DNA of 64,000 nt, from NCBI RefSeq assembly GCF_006539525.1, contig NZ_BJNE01000003.1, positions 239,211 to 303,210 of the forward strand, in the 5' to 3' direction. The position numbers and the translations under genes are program-made. This stretch comes from Glutamicibacter nicotianae (lineage in GTDB: Bacteria > Actinomycetota > Actinomycetes > Actinomycetales > Micrococcaceae). Below are positions 37,354 to 45,690 of this stretch, piece after piece (position 1 is the first letter of the stretch; each line of letters begins with the position of its first letter). The notes under the pieces were generated by a model. That model made no database searches. It was not told the origin of the DNA and saw only the letters and a program-made list of their open reading frames with translations.

Positions 37354-38324
37354 GCGAAGCATTCCGCGTAGGAACCCGCGGCAGCGCGCTGGCAACCACC
37401 CAGACCGGGTGGGCCGCCCAGCAGCTGGCCGAGATCTCGGGCCTGGAGGTGCAGACCGTGCTGGTCAAGACCGAAGGCGATGTGGTGACCGGTTCGCTGG
37501 CCACCCTCGGCGGCACCGGGGTCTTCGCCGCCGCGTTGCGCCAGCACCTCCTGGATTCCGGGTGCGACCTGGCCGTGCACTCGCTCAAGGACCTGCCCAC
37601 CGCGCAGCCCGAGGGCCTGGTGCTGGCCGCCATCCCGCCGCGCGAGGACGTGCGCGATGCGTTGTGCTCGCGCGACTCGCTGGGCTTGGACCAGCTGCCG
37701 CAGGGCGCGAAGATCGGTACGGGTTCGCCGCGCCGCGCCGCCCAGCTGCTGGCCTACCGCAGCGATTTGCAGATTGTCGATATCCGCGGCAATGTCCCCA
37801 CCCGCTTGGGACGAGTCAAGGGTGTCGGGGAGACCTTGGATGACGGCAGCGTGGGACGCAGCACCCAGGGCGACCTGGACGCGGTGATCCTGGCGGCAGC
37901 CGGCATGCGCCGGTTGGGCTTGGAGAAGCACATCACCGAGTACCTGGATCCTGCCATCATGCTGCCGGCCCCGGGGCAGGGCGCGTTGGCGCTGGAAACC
38001 CGTACCGCCGGCTCCGGCCACAAGTCACTGGATGCGGCGTTGGCGCAGTTCGACGATGCCGCCACCCGCATGCAGGTCGAGGCCGAACGCGCGCTGCTGG
38101 CTGAACTGGAAGCCGGGTGCGCCGCCCCGATTGGCGCCTTGGCGCATATCGAAGGCGATGAGCTGATCCTCGAAGCTGTGGCCTGCAACCCCGACGGCTC
38201 GCAGACCATGCGCCGCAGCGCCCGTACCGAGGCCAGCTCTGTTCAATCGGCGCAGCAGCTGGGCCGTTCGCTGGCGCAGTCGATGATCGCTGACGGCGCG
38301 GCCGTCGTCGCCGGACTGGCCTAG
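37350..38324 (+). CDS. hemC: Porphobilinogen deaminase HemC
   Basis: A 324-residue hydroxymethylbilane synthase that joins four porphobilinogens. The dipyrromethane cofactor is attached to Cys257 in ELEAGCAAP; the catalytic Asp is in HSLKDLPT (about residue 81). The frame begins at ATG 37350, 4 bases inside the hemH stop region, with RVGTRGSALA following directly. Confidence 0.94.
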   Translation: MSEAFRVGTRGSALATTQTGWAAQQLAEISGLEVQTVLVKTEGDVVTGSLATLGGTGVFAAALRQHLLDSGCDLAVHSLKDLPTAQPEGLVLAAIPPREDVRDALCSRDSLGLDQLPQGAKIGTGSPRRAAQLLAYRSDLQIVDIRGNVPTRLGRVKGVGETLDDGSVGRSTQGDLDAVILAAAGMRRLGLEKHITEYLDPAIMLPAPGQGALALETRTAGSGHKSLDAALAQFDDAATRMQVEAERALLAELEAGCAAPIGALAHIEGDELILEAVACNPDGSQTMRRSARTEASSVQSAQQLGRSLAQSMIADGAAVVAGLA

Positions 38325-38333
38325 TCCCAGCAG

Positions 38334-39158
38334 ATGGCCTACCAAGCACTGATCCTGCGCAACCCGGCACGCGCCGCGGCCACCGTGCAGGAATTCGAGC
38401 AGCTGGGCATCACCTCAAGGTGTGCCCAGCTGATCGATACCGTCTGGCCCGAGGACCGCAGCCAGCTGCACCGCATGGGCGAAGAACTGGTGGCCGGCCG
38501 CTTCAGCTGGCTGGTGTTCACCTCGGTGAATACGGTCCATGTTGTTGCACAGGTGCTGGATGGCCGGCAGCTTCCCGCAGATCTGCGGATTGCCTCGGTA
38601 GGCCAGAAAACCACGGGCGCAATTGCCCGGCTGCTGGGCCGGTCGGTGCACTTCCAGCCGGCCGAGCAGTCTGCGGCCGGGATGGTGGCCGAATGGCGCC
38701 TGGAAGCAGGGGCGCGGATCTGCTATCCGCATGGGGACCTGGCCAGTTCCACGCTGGCTGACGGGCTGGCCGAGCATCCGGTCGAGGTCAGCGAATGCAT
38801 CGCCTATGAAACCGTTGATGCCGGCCGTGGCGGCCAGCCGGTCACCGAAGCAGTGGCCGCCCCGGGGATCAAGATCCTACCGGCGGAGCAGATCGGTGCC
38901 ACACTGGAAGAGCTGGACCTGGTGGTCTTTTCGGCCCCGAGCGTGGTTCGCCGCTTCATCCAGCTGGCAGGCAGCCGCTTGCCGTCCCGGACGCAGTCCA
39001 TCGCCATCGGCAAGCCGACGGCCGCGGCCATGGAACGCGCCGGGCTGCCCGTGCATGCGATTTCCGCGCAGCCCACGCCGCAGGGCCTGGCCCGTGCGGC
39101 CCAAGATTTGCTCCGGCGCGCCGGTCCTTCCGGTGCCGCGGAGCGTACCGCAGAATAA
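38334..39158 (+). CDS. hemD: Uroporphyrinogen-III synthase HemD
   Basis: A 274-residue enzyme that closes and inverts ring D of hydroxymethylbilane. It has two similar alpha/beta halves: FTSVNTVH near residue 62 and the second-half ...[11 protein letters not shown] segment. Sequence is divergent, as usual for this family, so position between hemC and hemB is the main support. ATG at 38334, 9 bases after hemC. Confidence 0.88.
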   Translation: MAYQALILRNPARAAATVQEFEQLGITSRCAQLIDTVWPEDRSQLHRMGEELVAGRFSWLVFTSVNTVHVVAQVLDGRQLPADLRIASVGQKTTGAIARLLGRSVHFQPAEQSAAGMVAEWRLEAGARICYPHGDLASSTLADGLAEHPVEVSECIAYETVDAGRGGQPVTEAVAAPGIKILPAEQIGATLEELDLVVFSAPSVVRRFIQLAGSRLPSRTQSIAIGKPTAAAMERAGLPVHAISAQPTPQGLARAAQDLLRRAGPSGAAERTAE

Positions 39159-39189
39159 GAAGTTATTGAGAACTGGAGAAAGAGGAGCC

Positions 39190-40173
39190 ATGGGTTTCCC
39201 CCAGCATCGCCCGCGCCGGTTGCGGCAGAATCCTGCGATCCGCCGTCTGGTGGCCGAAAACGAGCTTTCGGCCCGGCAGCTGATCCTGCCCGCCTTCGTG
39301 CGCGAAGGGCTGAGCCAGCCCAACGAGATCACCTCCATGCCTGGGGTCTACCAGCACACCATGGATTCGCTGAAGGCGGCCGCCAGCAACGCGGCCGAAC
39401 TCGGGCTGGGCGGCATCATGCTCTTCGGCATCCCCGAGGAACGCGATGAGAACGGCTCGGCCGGAATCGACCCGCAGGGCATCCTGAACCAGGGCATCGC
39501 CGCGGTGCGCGCCGAAGTGGGGGACGAACTGGTGGTCATGTCCGATGTGTGCCTGGATGAATTCACCTCGCACGGCCACTGCGGCGTGCTCGACGAGCAC
39601 GGCATCGTGGACAATGACGCCACCCTTGAAATCTATGGCCAGATGGCCGTGGCGCAGGCCGAGGCCGGCGCCCACATGCTGGGTCCCTCGGGCATGATGG
39701 ACGGCCAGATCGGCGTTATCCGCCAGGCCCTGGACACTGCCGGACGCCAGGACGTCTCGATTCTCGCCTACAGCGCCAAGTACGCCAGCGCCTTCTACGG
39801 CCCCTTCCGCGAAGCCGTGGACTCCCAGCTGGTGGGGGACCGCCGGACCTACCAGATGGATTCGGCCAACCGGAGCGAAGCAGTGCTGGAGGCAGAGCTC
39901 GATATTGCCGAGGGAGCCGACATGATCATGGTCAAGCCGGCCATGAGCTACCTGGACATCGTGCGCGACATTGCCGATATCTCCCCGGTTCCCGTTTCCG
40001 CCTACCAGATTTCCGGCGAGTACTCGATGATCGAGGCTGCCGCGGCCAACGGCTGGATCGACCGCAAGGCCTCCGTGCTCGAATCGCTGCTGTCGATCAG
40101 GCGCGCCGGTGCCCAGCAGATCCTCACCTACTACGCAGCCGAAGTTGCCGGCTGGCTCAAGGAAGGCAAGTAA
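39190..40173 (+). CDS. hemB: Porphobilinogen synthase HemB
   Basis: A 327-residue ALA dehydratase. Schiff-base lysines are Lys197 ([13 protein letters not shown]) and Lys249 (MIMVKPAMS). The metal region reads [15 protein letters not shown]: Cys121 and Cys131 are present but the middle zinc cysteine is Asp, an intermediate between Zn- and Mg-type enzymes. ATG at 39190 with AGGAG at 39182. It sits between hemD and hemL. Confidence 0.95.
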   Translation: MGFPQHRPRRLRQNPAIRRLVAENELSARQLILPAFVREGLSQPNEITSMPGVYQHTMDSLKAAASNAAELGLGGIMLFGIPEERDENGSAGIDPQGILNQGIAAVRAEVGDELVVMSDVCLDEFTSHGHCGVLDEHGIVDNDATLEIYGQMAVAQAEAGAHMLGPSGMMDGQIGVIRQALDTAGRQDVSILAYSAKYASAFYGPFREAVDSQLVGDRRTYQMDSANRSEAVLEAELDIAEGADMIMVKPAMSYLDIVRDIADISPVPVSAYQISGEYSMIEAAAANGWIDRKASVLESLLSIRRAGAQQILTYYAAEVAGWLKEGK

Positions 40174-40176
40174 TAA

Positions 40177-41484
40177 ATGTCGAACTCTGAAAAGCTCTTC
40201 GCCGAGGCCCGCGAGGTCATGCCCGGCGGCGTGAATTCCCCGGTGCGTGCCTTCGGCTCGGTCGGCGGCGTTCCACCGTTCATGGTCGGCGCCAAGGGCG
40301 CGTACCTGAGAGACGCCGACGGCAAGGAATATGTCGACCTGGTCTGCTCGTGGGGTCCGGCACTGCTGGGCCACGCCCACCCGGAAATCCAGGCAGCCGT
40401 GCACGCGGCCGTGGACCGCGGCCTGTCCTTCGGCGCATCCACCCCGGATGAGGCCAAGCTCGGCGCGCTGATCAAGTCCCGCATGGGCGGGGTGGACCGC
40501 GTGCGCATGGTCTCCACCGGCACCGAAGCCACCATGACCGCGGTGCGCCTGGCCCGTGGCTACACCGGCCGCGACCTGGTCATCAAGTTCTCCGGCTGCT
40601 ACCACGGCCACCTCGACGGCCTGCTGGCCGACGCCGGCTCAGGTGTTGCCACCCTGGCCCTGCCGGGTTCCGCCGGGGTCACCGCAGCCACGGCGGCAGA
40701 AACCCTGGTCCTGCCCTACAACGACCGATCGGCCATCGAGGCGGCCTTCGCGGAGCACGGTGCGAACATCGCCGCGGTGATCACCGAATCGGCTCCGTGC
40801 AACATGGGAGTTGTCGTTCCCGGAGACGGCTTCAACAAGTTCCTGAAGGAAACCACCGCCAAGCACGGCGCGCTGCTGATCCTCGACGAGGTGCTTACCG
40901 GCTTCCGCGCATCTTCCTCGGGCTACTGGGGTTTGACCGGAAAGGAAGAGGGCTGGAACGCAGACCTCTACACCTTCGGCAAGGTCATCGGTGGCGGCCT
41001 GCCTACCGCTGCCTTAGGCGGACGTGCCGAGGTCATGGACTACCTCGCTCCGCTGGGCCCGGTCTACCAGGCAGGCACCCTGTCGGGCAACCCGGTGGCC
41101 ATGGCCGCCGGCATCGCCCAGCTGACCCACGCCACCGAGGACGTCTACGCGCACCTGACCAAGCAGTCCGAGGCGCTGCAGACCGCGATCACCGAGTCCT
41201 TCAACGCCGCAGGCCTGGATCACTCGATCCAGCGCGCAGGCACCTTGTTCTCGGTAGCCTTCGGCACCTCCGAAAAGGGCGTGCACAACTACGCCGATGC
41301 GCAGGGACAGGAAGCGTTCCGCTACGCACCGTTCTTCCACTCGATGCTGGACTCCGGTATCTACCTGCCGCCTAGCGTCTTCGAGGCATGGTTCGTCTCG
41401 GCAGCCCATGATGATGCGGCGATGGAGAAGATCTTCGCTGCCCTTCCAGCAGCGGCCCAAGCTGCTGCTGCCGCTACGGCTTGA
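40177..41484 (+). CDS. hemL: Glutamate-1-semialdehyde 2,1-aminomutase HemL
   Basis: A 435-residue PLP enzyme converting glutamate-1-semialdehyde to 5-aminolevulinate, step two of the pathway begun by hemA. Lys269 in [12 protein letters not shown] binds [18 protein letters not shown] is the PLP phosphate-binding region and [12 protein letters not shown] precedes it. The ATG begins 3 bases after the hemB stop. The gene is closed by a large terminator at 41501. Confidence 0.95.
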   Translation: MSNSEKLFAEAREVMPGGVNSPVRAFGSVGGVPPFMVGAKGAYLRDADGKEYVDLVCSWGPALLGHAHPEIQAAVHAAVDRGLSFGASTPDEAKLGALIKSRMGGVDRVRMVSTGTEATMTAVRLARGYTGRDLVIKFSGCYHGHLDGLLADAGSGVATLALPGSAGVTAATAAETLVLPYNDRSAIEAAFAEHGANIAAVITESAPCNMGVVVPGDGFNKFLKETTAKHGALLILDEVLTGFRASSSGYWGLTGKEEGWNADLYTFGKVIGGGLPTAALGGRAEVMDYLAPLGPVYQAGTLSGNPVAMAAGIAQLTHATEDVYAHLTKQSEALQTAITESFNAAGLDHSIQRAGTLFSVAFGTSEKGVHNYADAQGQEAFRYAPFFHSMLDSGIYLPPSVFEAWFVSAAHDDAAMEKIFAALPAAAQAAAAATA

Positions 41485-41500
41485 TCGCAGTCACTGGAAC

Positions 41501-41552
41501 AAAAGGCTAGGCCTGGCAGGCACCGCACGGTGCCTGCCAGGCCTAGCCTTTT
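41501..41552 (+). terminator. Large terminator of the heme operon
   Basis: A perfect 24-bp stem (41501-41524 with 41529-41552) with a GCAC loop, opened by AAAA and closed by TTTTAATT. The strongest hairpin in the window; it can act in both directions. Confidence 0.93.
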
Positions 41553-41588
41553 AATTACTGCTGTTCCATCCCGGACAACGGCGGGAAA

Positions 41589-41630
41589 CGCGACTGCCCG
41601 AGTTCCTTGCAAGGAACTCGGGCAGTCGCG
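41589..41630. terminator. 42-bp perfect palindrome, probable metQ terminator
   Basis: CGCGACTGCCCGAG... is a fully symmetrical sequence with no loop bases, located 40 bases before the end of metQ on the minus strand. On that strand a weak TTTCCC follows, so it may end the met transcript; as DNA it could extrude as a cruciform. Confidence 0.7.
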
Positions 41631-41669
41631 GATCACGCAGGGACTACGCCCCGTGGCTGGAAAACCGGA

Positions 41670-42518
41670 CTAGAAAGCGGCGATAACGCTGCCGTCGGTC
41701 CAGGTCTTCTCGATGTAGTCGCGGACCTCATCGGAGTGCAGCAGCTCTTCGAGCTTCGCAATTGCAGGAGTTTCTTCACCGTCGCGCCAGGTCAGGAAGT
41801 TGGCGTTCGGGTTGTTCTCACCGGATTCCTGGGCAAGAATTTCGTCCTTGTTCAGCTTCGCCTGGACGATGAAGTTGCCGTTGATGACAGCCAGGCCGAT
41901 GGAGTCATCGGACTTGTAGTACTGGACGACCTGCTCTGCGTTGGCGTCAGTGATTTCCAAGTTCAGCGGGTTCTTGTCCTTGTTGCCATTCACCGTCAGC
42001 AGGGAGTCGTCATCGCTGAGGTTCTGCAGCAGGCCAGCTTCTTCCAGTACACGCATGCCGCGGATCTGGTTCACCGGGTCGTTGTTCAGCAGCACCTTGG
42101 TGCCCTCGGCGACATCCTTCGGGTCCTGGAACTTCTTCGAGAAGACGGTCATCGGTTCCACGTGCACGCCCGCGCCGTGCGCGAACTCGTAGCCCTTTTC
42201 CTTCATTTCGGTAGCCAGGTAGGCCTCGGTCTGGAAGTAGTTGGCATCCAGCGAGCCGTCGGCAAGTCCGGTGTTCGGGGTGACGTAGTCGTCGATTTCC
42301 ATGACGTCCAGGTCGATGCCGGCATCCTTGGCCAGATTCTCATCGATGAAGTTCAGGATGTCTGCCTGCGGGACCGGGCTGGCGCCCACCTTGATCACCG
42401 TAGGGTTTGCTGGATCCAAGGTAGCTGCGGTGTCTGCAGTTGGTTCGCTGCTGCCGCAAGCGGCCAGGGCGAATGCAGTGGCGACACCGGTGATGGCGAG
42501 TGCGAGTTTCTTGCGCAT
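41670..42518 (-). CDS. metQ: Methionine ABC transporter substrate-binding lipoprotein MetQ
   Basis: A 282-residue NlpA/MetQ lipoprotein with lipobox LAAC (Cys21). The IKVGASPVPQADIL start, the VEIDDYVTPN-like segment and the FQTEAYLATEMKEKGYEF region are typical. It should bind methionine (or a related substrate) outside the cell. It is the last gene of metN-metI-metQ on the minus strand. ATG at 42518; a 12-residue upstream extension is not needed. Confidence 0.9.
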   Translation of the reverse strand: MRKKLALAITGVATAFALAACGSSEPTADTAATLDPANPTVIKVGASPVPQADILNFIDENLAKDAGIDLDVMEIDDYVTPNTGLADGSLDANYFQTEAYLATEMKEKGYEFAHGAGVHVEPMTVFSKKFQDPKDVAEGTKVLLNNDPVNQIRGMRVLEEAGLLQNLSDDDSLLTVNGNKDKNPLNLEITDANAEQVVQYYKSDDSIGLAVINGNFIVQAKLNKDEILAQESGENNPNANFLTWRDGEETPAIAKLEELLHSDEVRDYIEKTWTDGSVIAAF

Positions 42519-42591
42519 AACTTGTCTTTCCTTAGGTAGAGCCGTGAGGCACAATGCGAGTGGTTTGCCGTGTCCTCAGCGATTCGACGGC

Positions 42592-42612
42592 TCCGCCGGA
42601 TCAACCGGCGGA
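42592..42612 (-). other. Hairpin between metI and metQ
   Basis: TCCGCCGG/CCGGCGGA 8-bp stem with a 5-base loop lies just after the metI stop and before metQ. No T run on the minus strand, so it may stabilise or differentially control the metQ mRNA. Confidence 0.6.
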
Positions 42613-42620
42613 AGTTCTAA

Positions 42621-43286
42621 TTAGCGGTGATCAACCTTGCGGGCGATGGCATCGCCGATTACTTGCACCAGCTGGACCATGATCACGATAATCACGATGG
42701 TCGCAAGCATGATGGGCATGTTGTAGCGGACGTAGCCGTAGTTGTAGGCCAGACGGCCCAAGCCGCCGCCGCCTACGAGGCCGGCCATGGCGGAGTAGCC
42801 GATCAGGGTCACCATGGTGGTGGTGACCGCCGAGATGATGCCGGGCATGGCTTCCGGAACCAGGACCTTGCGAATGGTTTGCAGCTTCGTCGAGCCCATG
42901 ACCAGTGCGGCATCAACCTTGCCGCTATTGACATCGCGCAGGGCGGTTTCCACCAGGCGGGCAAAGAACGGGATGGTGCCGATAGTCAATGACACGGAGG
43001 CGGCGATCGGGCCCAGCGCGGTGCCGATGAGCATCGCGGCGAAGGGGATCAGGGCAACCATCAGGATGGCGAATGGGATGGAACGGGTGATGTTTACGAT
43101 CACCGTGGAGAGAATCGCGTTCAGCCAGCGCACGGGCGCCAGTCCGCCCTTGCCGGTCACATGCAGCAAAATGCCCAGCAGAAGGCCGATGACGACGGTG
43201 ATCACACCAGAAATCAATACCATCTGCAGGGTTTCGACGGTCGCTTGGCCAACGGCCTTGAGCACGGTGGGGGTGAAGAAATCCAT
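42621..43286 (-). CDS. metI: Methionine ABC transporter permease MetI
   Basis: A 221-residue five-segment permease of the MetI type, with the EAA loop VMGSTKLQTIRKVLVPEAMPG (partly quoted region near residues 129-150). It forms the channel for MetQ-bound substrate. It starts 3 bases after metN and shows no damage itself. Confidence 0.9.
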   Translation of the reverse strand: MDFFTPTVLKAVGQATVETLQMVLISGVITVVIGLLLGILLHVTGKGGLAPVRWLNAILSTVIVNITRSIPFAILMVALIPFAAMLIGTALGPIAASVSLTIGTIPFFARLVETALRDVNSGKVDAALVMGSTKLQTIRKVLVPEAMPGIISAVTTTMVTLIGYSAMAGLVGGGGLGRLAYNYGYVRYNMPIMLATIVIIVIMVQLVQVIGDAIARKVDHR

Positions 43287-43289
43287 TGC

Positions 43290-44282
43290 TTACTTGGCTC
43301 CCTTCACGGTGACGGCGATGCCGCCGGATTTCAGGTGGTTCACGATTGCCTCCAGGTCCGCGTCGGGAGCCAGTTGCAGGCGAAGGTGCGCGTACTGCTG
43401 CTGGCCGAGCTGCTCAACGGATCCAGCCAAGACATTGACATCGGTGTTGAACATGCGCGAAATGGAAGAGATGACCGGCTGGGTCGCCTGGTCGCCGGTG
43501 TAGAGCAGGTCGAGGATCGAGCCCTCGCCTTCCACACGTGGTGCATCGCCCGGAAGCGGGAGCAAAGTGGAAGCCAGGCTTCCTGCGGCGTTGGTAATGA
43601 CCTGCTCGATGTTGCCGTGCTCCACGATCTTGCCGGCTTCAAGCAGCGAGACGGAATCGCAGGCCTGCTTCACGACATGCATTTCGTGGGTAATGATCAG
43701 CACGGTGATATTCAATCGATCGCGCAGCTTCTTGACCAAATCGAGAATTTCGTCGGTGGTCTTCGGATCCAAGGCACTGGTTGGCTCATCGCAGAGCAGG
43801 ACATCCGGATCAGTTGCCAGCGCCCGGGCGATGCCCACGCGCTGGCGCTGGCCACCGGATAGCTAGGATGGGTAGCCCTTGGCGAACTTGGACAGTCCCA
43901 CGAGCTCCAGCAGTTCGGCGACCTTTGCGTCGATTTCCGCCTTCGGCGTGCCGACAAGCTCTAGCGGGTAGGCCACGTTCTGCTCGGTGGTGCGCGAATC
44001 GAAGAGGTTCGCGTGCTGGAACACCATGCCAATTCGACGCCGCGCGTTCCGCAACTCGTCGGGGCTGACGTTGGTCAGCTCCTTGCCGTTTACGGCGACG
44101 GTCCCGGAGGTGGGCTGGTCGAGCAAGGTCAAGCAGCGGACGAGAGTGGATTTACCCGCTCCGGAATGTCCGACAATGCCATGAATTTTCCCGGTAGGGA
44201 CTTCAAGGCTGACACCATCAAGGGCAACAACATCTTTGCCGTCTTGCTGGTAGACCTTGCGCAGGTCACTAACTGTGATCAC
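43290..44282 (-). pseudogene. metN: metN ATPase interrupted by an in-frame TAG codon
   Basis: A 331-codon frame encodes a complete MetN-type ATPase except for a TAG at 43863-43865 (codon 140). Before it: Walker A GHSGAGKST (38-46) and Q-loop VFQHANLF. After it, in the same frame with no shift: LSGGQRQRVGIARAL, Walker [15 protein letters not shown] and a C-terminal NIL-type domain. The codon normally read as Gln in PSQLSGGQ is TAG, so one C-to-T change would explain it. Translation would stop at 139 residues without the signature or Walker B. The met importer should be inactive unless TAG is read through, another ATPase substitutes, or the base is an error. GTG start after GAAGGA. Confidence 0.88.
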
Positions 44283-44313
44283 TAGGCGTGTTCCTTCAGA
44301 TTCTCATAGGGTG

Positions 44314-44329
44314 TAGAGAGTACCCTCTA
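44314..44329. promoter_or_regulatory. 16-bp imperfect palindrome in the metN leader
   Basis: TAGAG-AGTACC-CTCTA is symmetrical at its ends and lies 32-47 bases before the metN start, next to a possible TTGATT-17-TAGTGA promoter on the minus strand. It could be an operator. No S-box riboswitch structure is apparent by eye. Confidence 0.3.
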
Positions 44330-44528
44330 TTGAATCACTATCGAACAAAATCGCCCGAATCAAGGGAAAACCGCGGTCAAGATTCTTAGTATGAGGACTT
44401 AGTAGGCAAGCCTTCGAATATAATTTGCTGAATTGTGACAGAAAATGAACGATTGACTTCCGCATAGTGGTCCTCGCGCCCAGCGTGACCTATGTGAAAT
44501 GGCGCACAGGAAGCAGGATCTCTCGAAG

Positions 44529-45212
44529 TTACGATTCCGTGATGGGCCACGCACCATCGACAACCGCTTCGGGCTTCGTCTTGCGCAGGTATTTCTGGAA
44601 ACTTTCGGCCTGCTCTTTTGCCCAGCCAATCTGCCAGCCGTGCAGCACCATCGGATCCACTTGCAGCTGCGGGTAGCGTTCTCCCAATTGGCGGGCAACC
44701 TCCACGCAGGCGATGGCATCAGCCAGAGACGTGTGCGCGTTTTCAAGGACTACACCGTAGAACTCGCACGCCGCGGCCAGGGTGCGCTTGCCCTTGCGGA
44801 ATTTGTCGACCTGCTTGTCAATGATGAACGGATCGATGACATTGCCCGGGAAGAACGGTTCAAGGTCGTAGCGAACGGCTTCGCTATAGAGGACCGAAAA
44901 ATCATAGGAAGCGTTGAATGCAACAATCGGCGCTTGCTCAGAGGCGAACTTCAGCAAATTCAAGATCTCCTGCACCGACTGTTTCGCCGGAGAGCCTTCA
45001 GCACGAGCTTTCTCGGTAGAGATTCCGTGAACCGCCGCTGCAGCCTCCGGGATCTCGACCCCGGGGTTCACCAGCCACTCGCGGTTGTTCACCACCTTGC
45101 CCTCAGCGTCGAGCAGCACCACCGAAGCGGTCACGATGCGAGCCGTATTGGTATCAACGCCAGTAGTTTCCAGATCAAAGCCAATTGCCAGGCCCTTATG
45201 CCATTCAGTCAT
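44529..45212 (-). CDS. DnaQ-like DEDD 3'-5' exonuclease
   Basis: A 227-residue exonuclease domain protein. ExoI-like FDLETTG (about residues 11-17) supplies the first Asp and Glu, NASYDFSVLY the second Asp, and HTSLADAIACVEV the last His/Asp. This is the epsilon-like DEDDh fold without polymerase partner. It may degrade small oligonucleotides or proofread; the partner is unknown. ATG at 45212; the frame extends to 45257 but that extension is Cys-rich and implausible. The met genes lie downstream. Confidence 0.85.
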   Translation of the reverse strand: MTEWHKGLAIGFDLETTGVDTNTARIVTASVVLLDAEGKVVNNREWLVNPGVEIPEAAAAVHGISTEKARAEGSPAKQSVQEILNLLKFASEQAPIVAFNASYDFSVLYSEAVRYDLEPFFPGNVIDPFIIDKQVDKFRKGKRTLAAACEFYGVVLENAHTSLADAIACVEVARQLGERYPQLQVDPMVLHGWQIGWAKEQAESFQKYLRKTKPEAVVDGAWPITES

Positions 45213-45300
45213 GGATACAACGCTACAGCCAACGCAGGATAGGACAGCCCCGCGCATTGCGTGTTGTGGAGGACTGCAAGCTAATTGGCAGAATAGGGCT

Positions 45301-45690
45301 ATGACATCTGACGCAGCCGAAAAGCCTCTGGATTATTCCGAGGCGGTGCATCGACTCGCGGCGCTGGTCCCCGCCGGTGCGGTGATCAGCTACAAGGACG
45401 TAGCGGAACTACTCGGTAGCGGGGGAGCACGCCAGGCCGGAAAGGCGATGGCCAGTGCTCCGGCCGGGACGCCGTGGTGGCGGATCATCCGTTCCAACGG
45501 TTCCATGACCGAGGCACTTGCCGAAGCGGCAGAACAGCACTGGATTTCCGAGGGGCTGGCGGTGCCAGGTCGGCACGTGAACATGGCCAAAAACCGCTGG
45601 AACCCCAGCGAAACGGCCTGGGGAAAAATAGATGCACTGCGTGCCGCGCTGGGCAACCCCAAAATGTCCGAGATGGATGATCAACTATGA
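45301..45690 (+). CDS. MGMT-family protein lacking the acceptor cysteine (alkyltransferase-like)
   Basis: A 129-residue protein with the helix-turn-helix region of O6-alkylguanine DNA alkyltransferases (ISYKDVAELLGSGGARQAGKAM). The active PCHR motif is replaced by PWWR (Trp59 at the Cys position), as in ATL proteins that bind alkylated guanine without transfer and hand it to excision repair. ATG at 45301. The gene overlaps adnA by 4 bases (ATGA), the same neighbourhood as recalled for Rv3204 and Rv3202c. Confidence 0.85.
   Translation: MTSDAAEKPLDYSEAVHRLAALVPAGAVISYKDVAELLGSGGARQAGKAMASAPAGTPWWRIIRSNGSMTEALAEAAEQHWISEGLAVPGRHVNMAKNRWNPSETAWGKIDALRAALGNPKMSEMDDQL

Noticed and set aside
43290..43838. 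Second half of metN as a separate gene starting at GTG 43838
   Set aside because: It would lack Walker A and the signature motif; the in-phase sequence shows it is the remainder of metN.
44283..44528. S-adenosylmethionine riboswitch before metN
   Set aside because: No S-box core or helix pattern could be recognised by eye; a covariance search would be needed.
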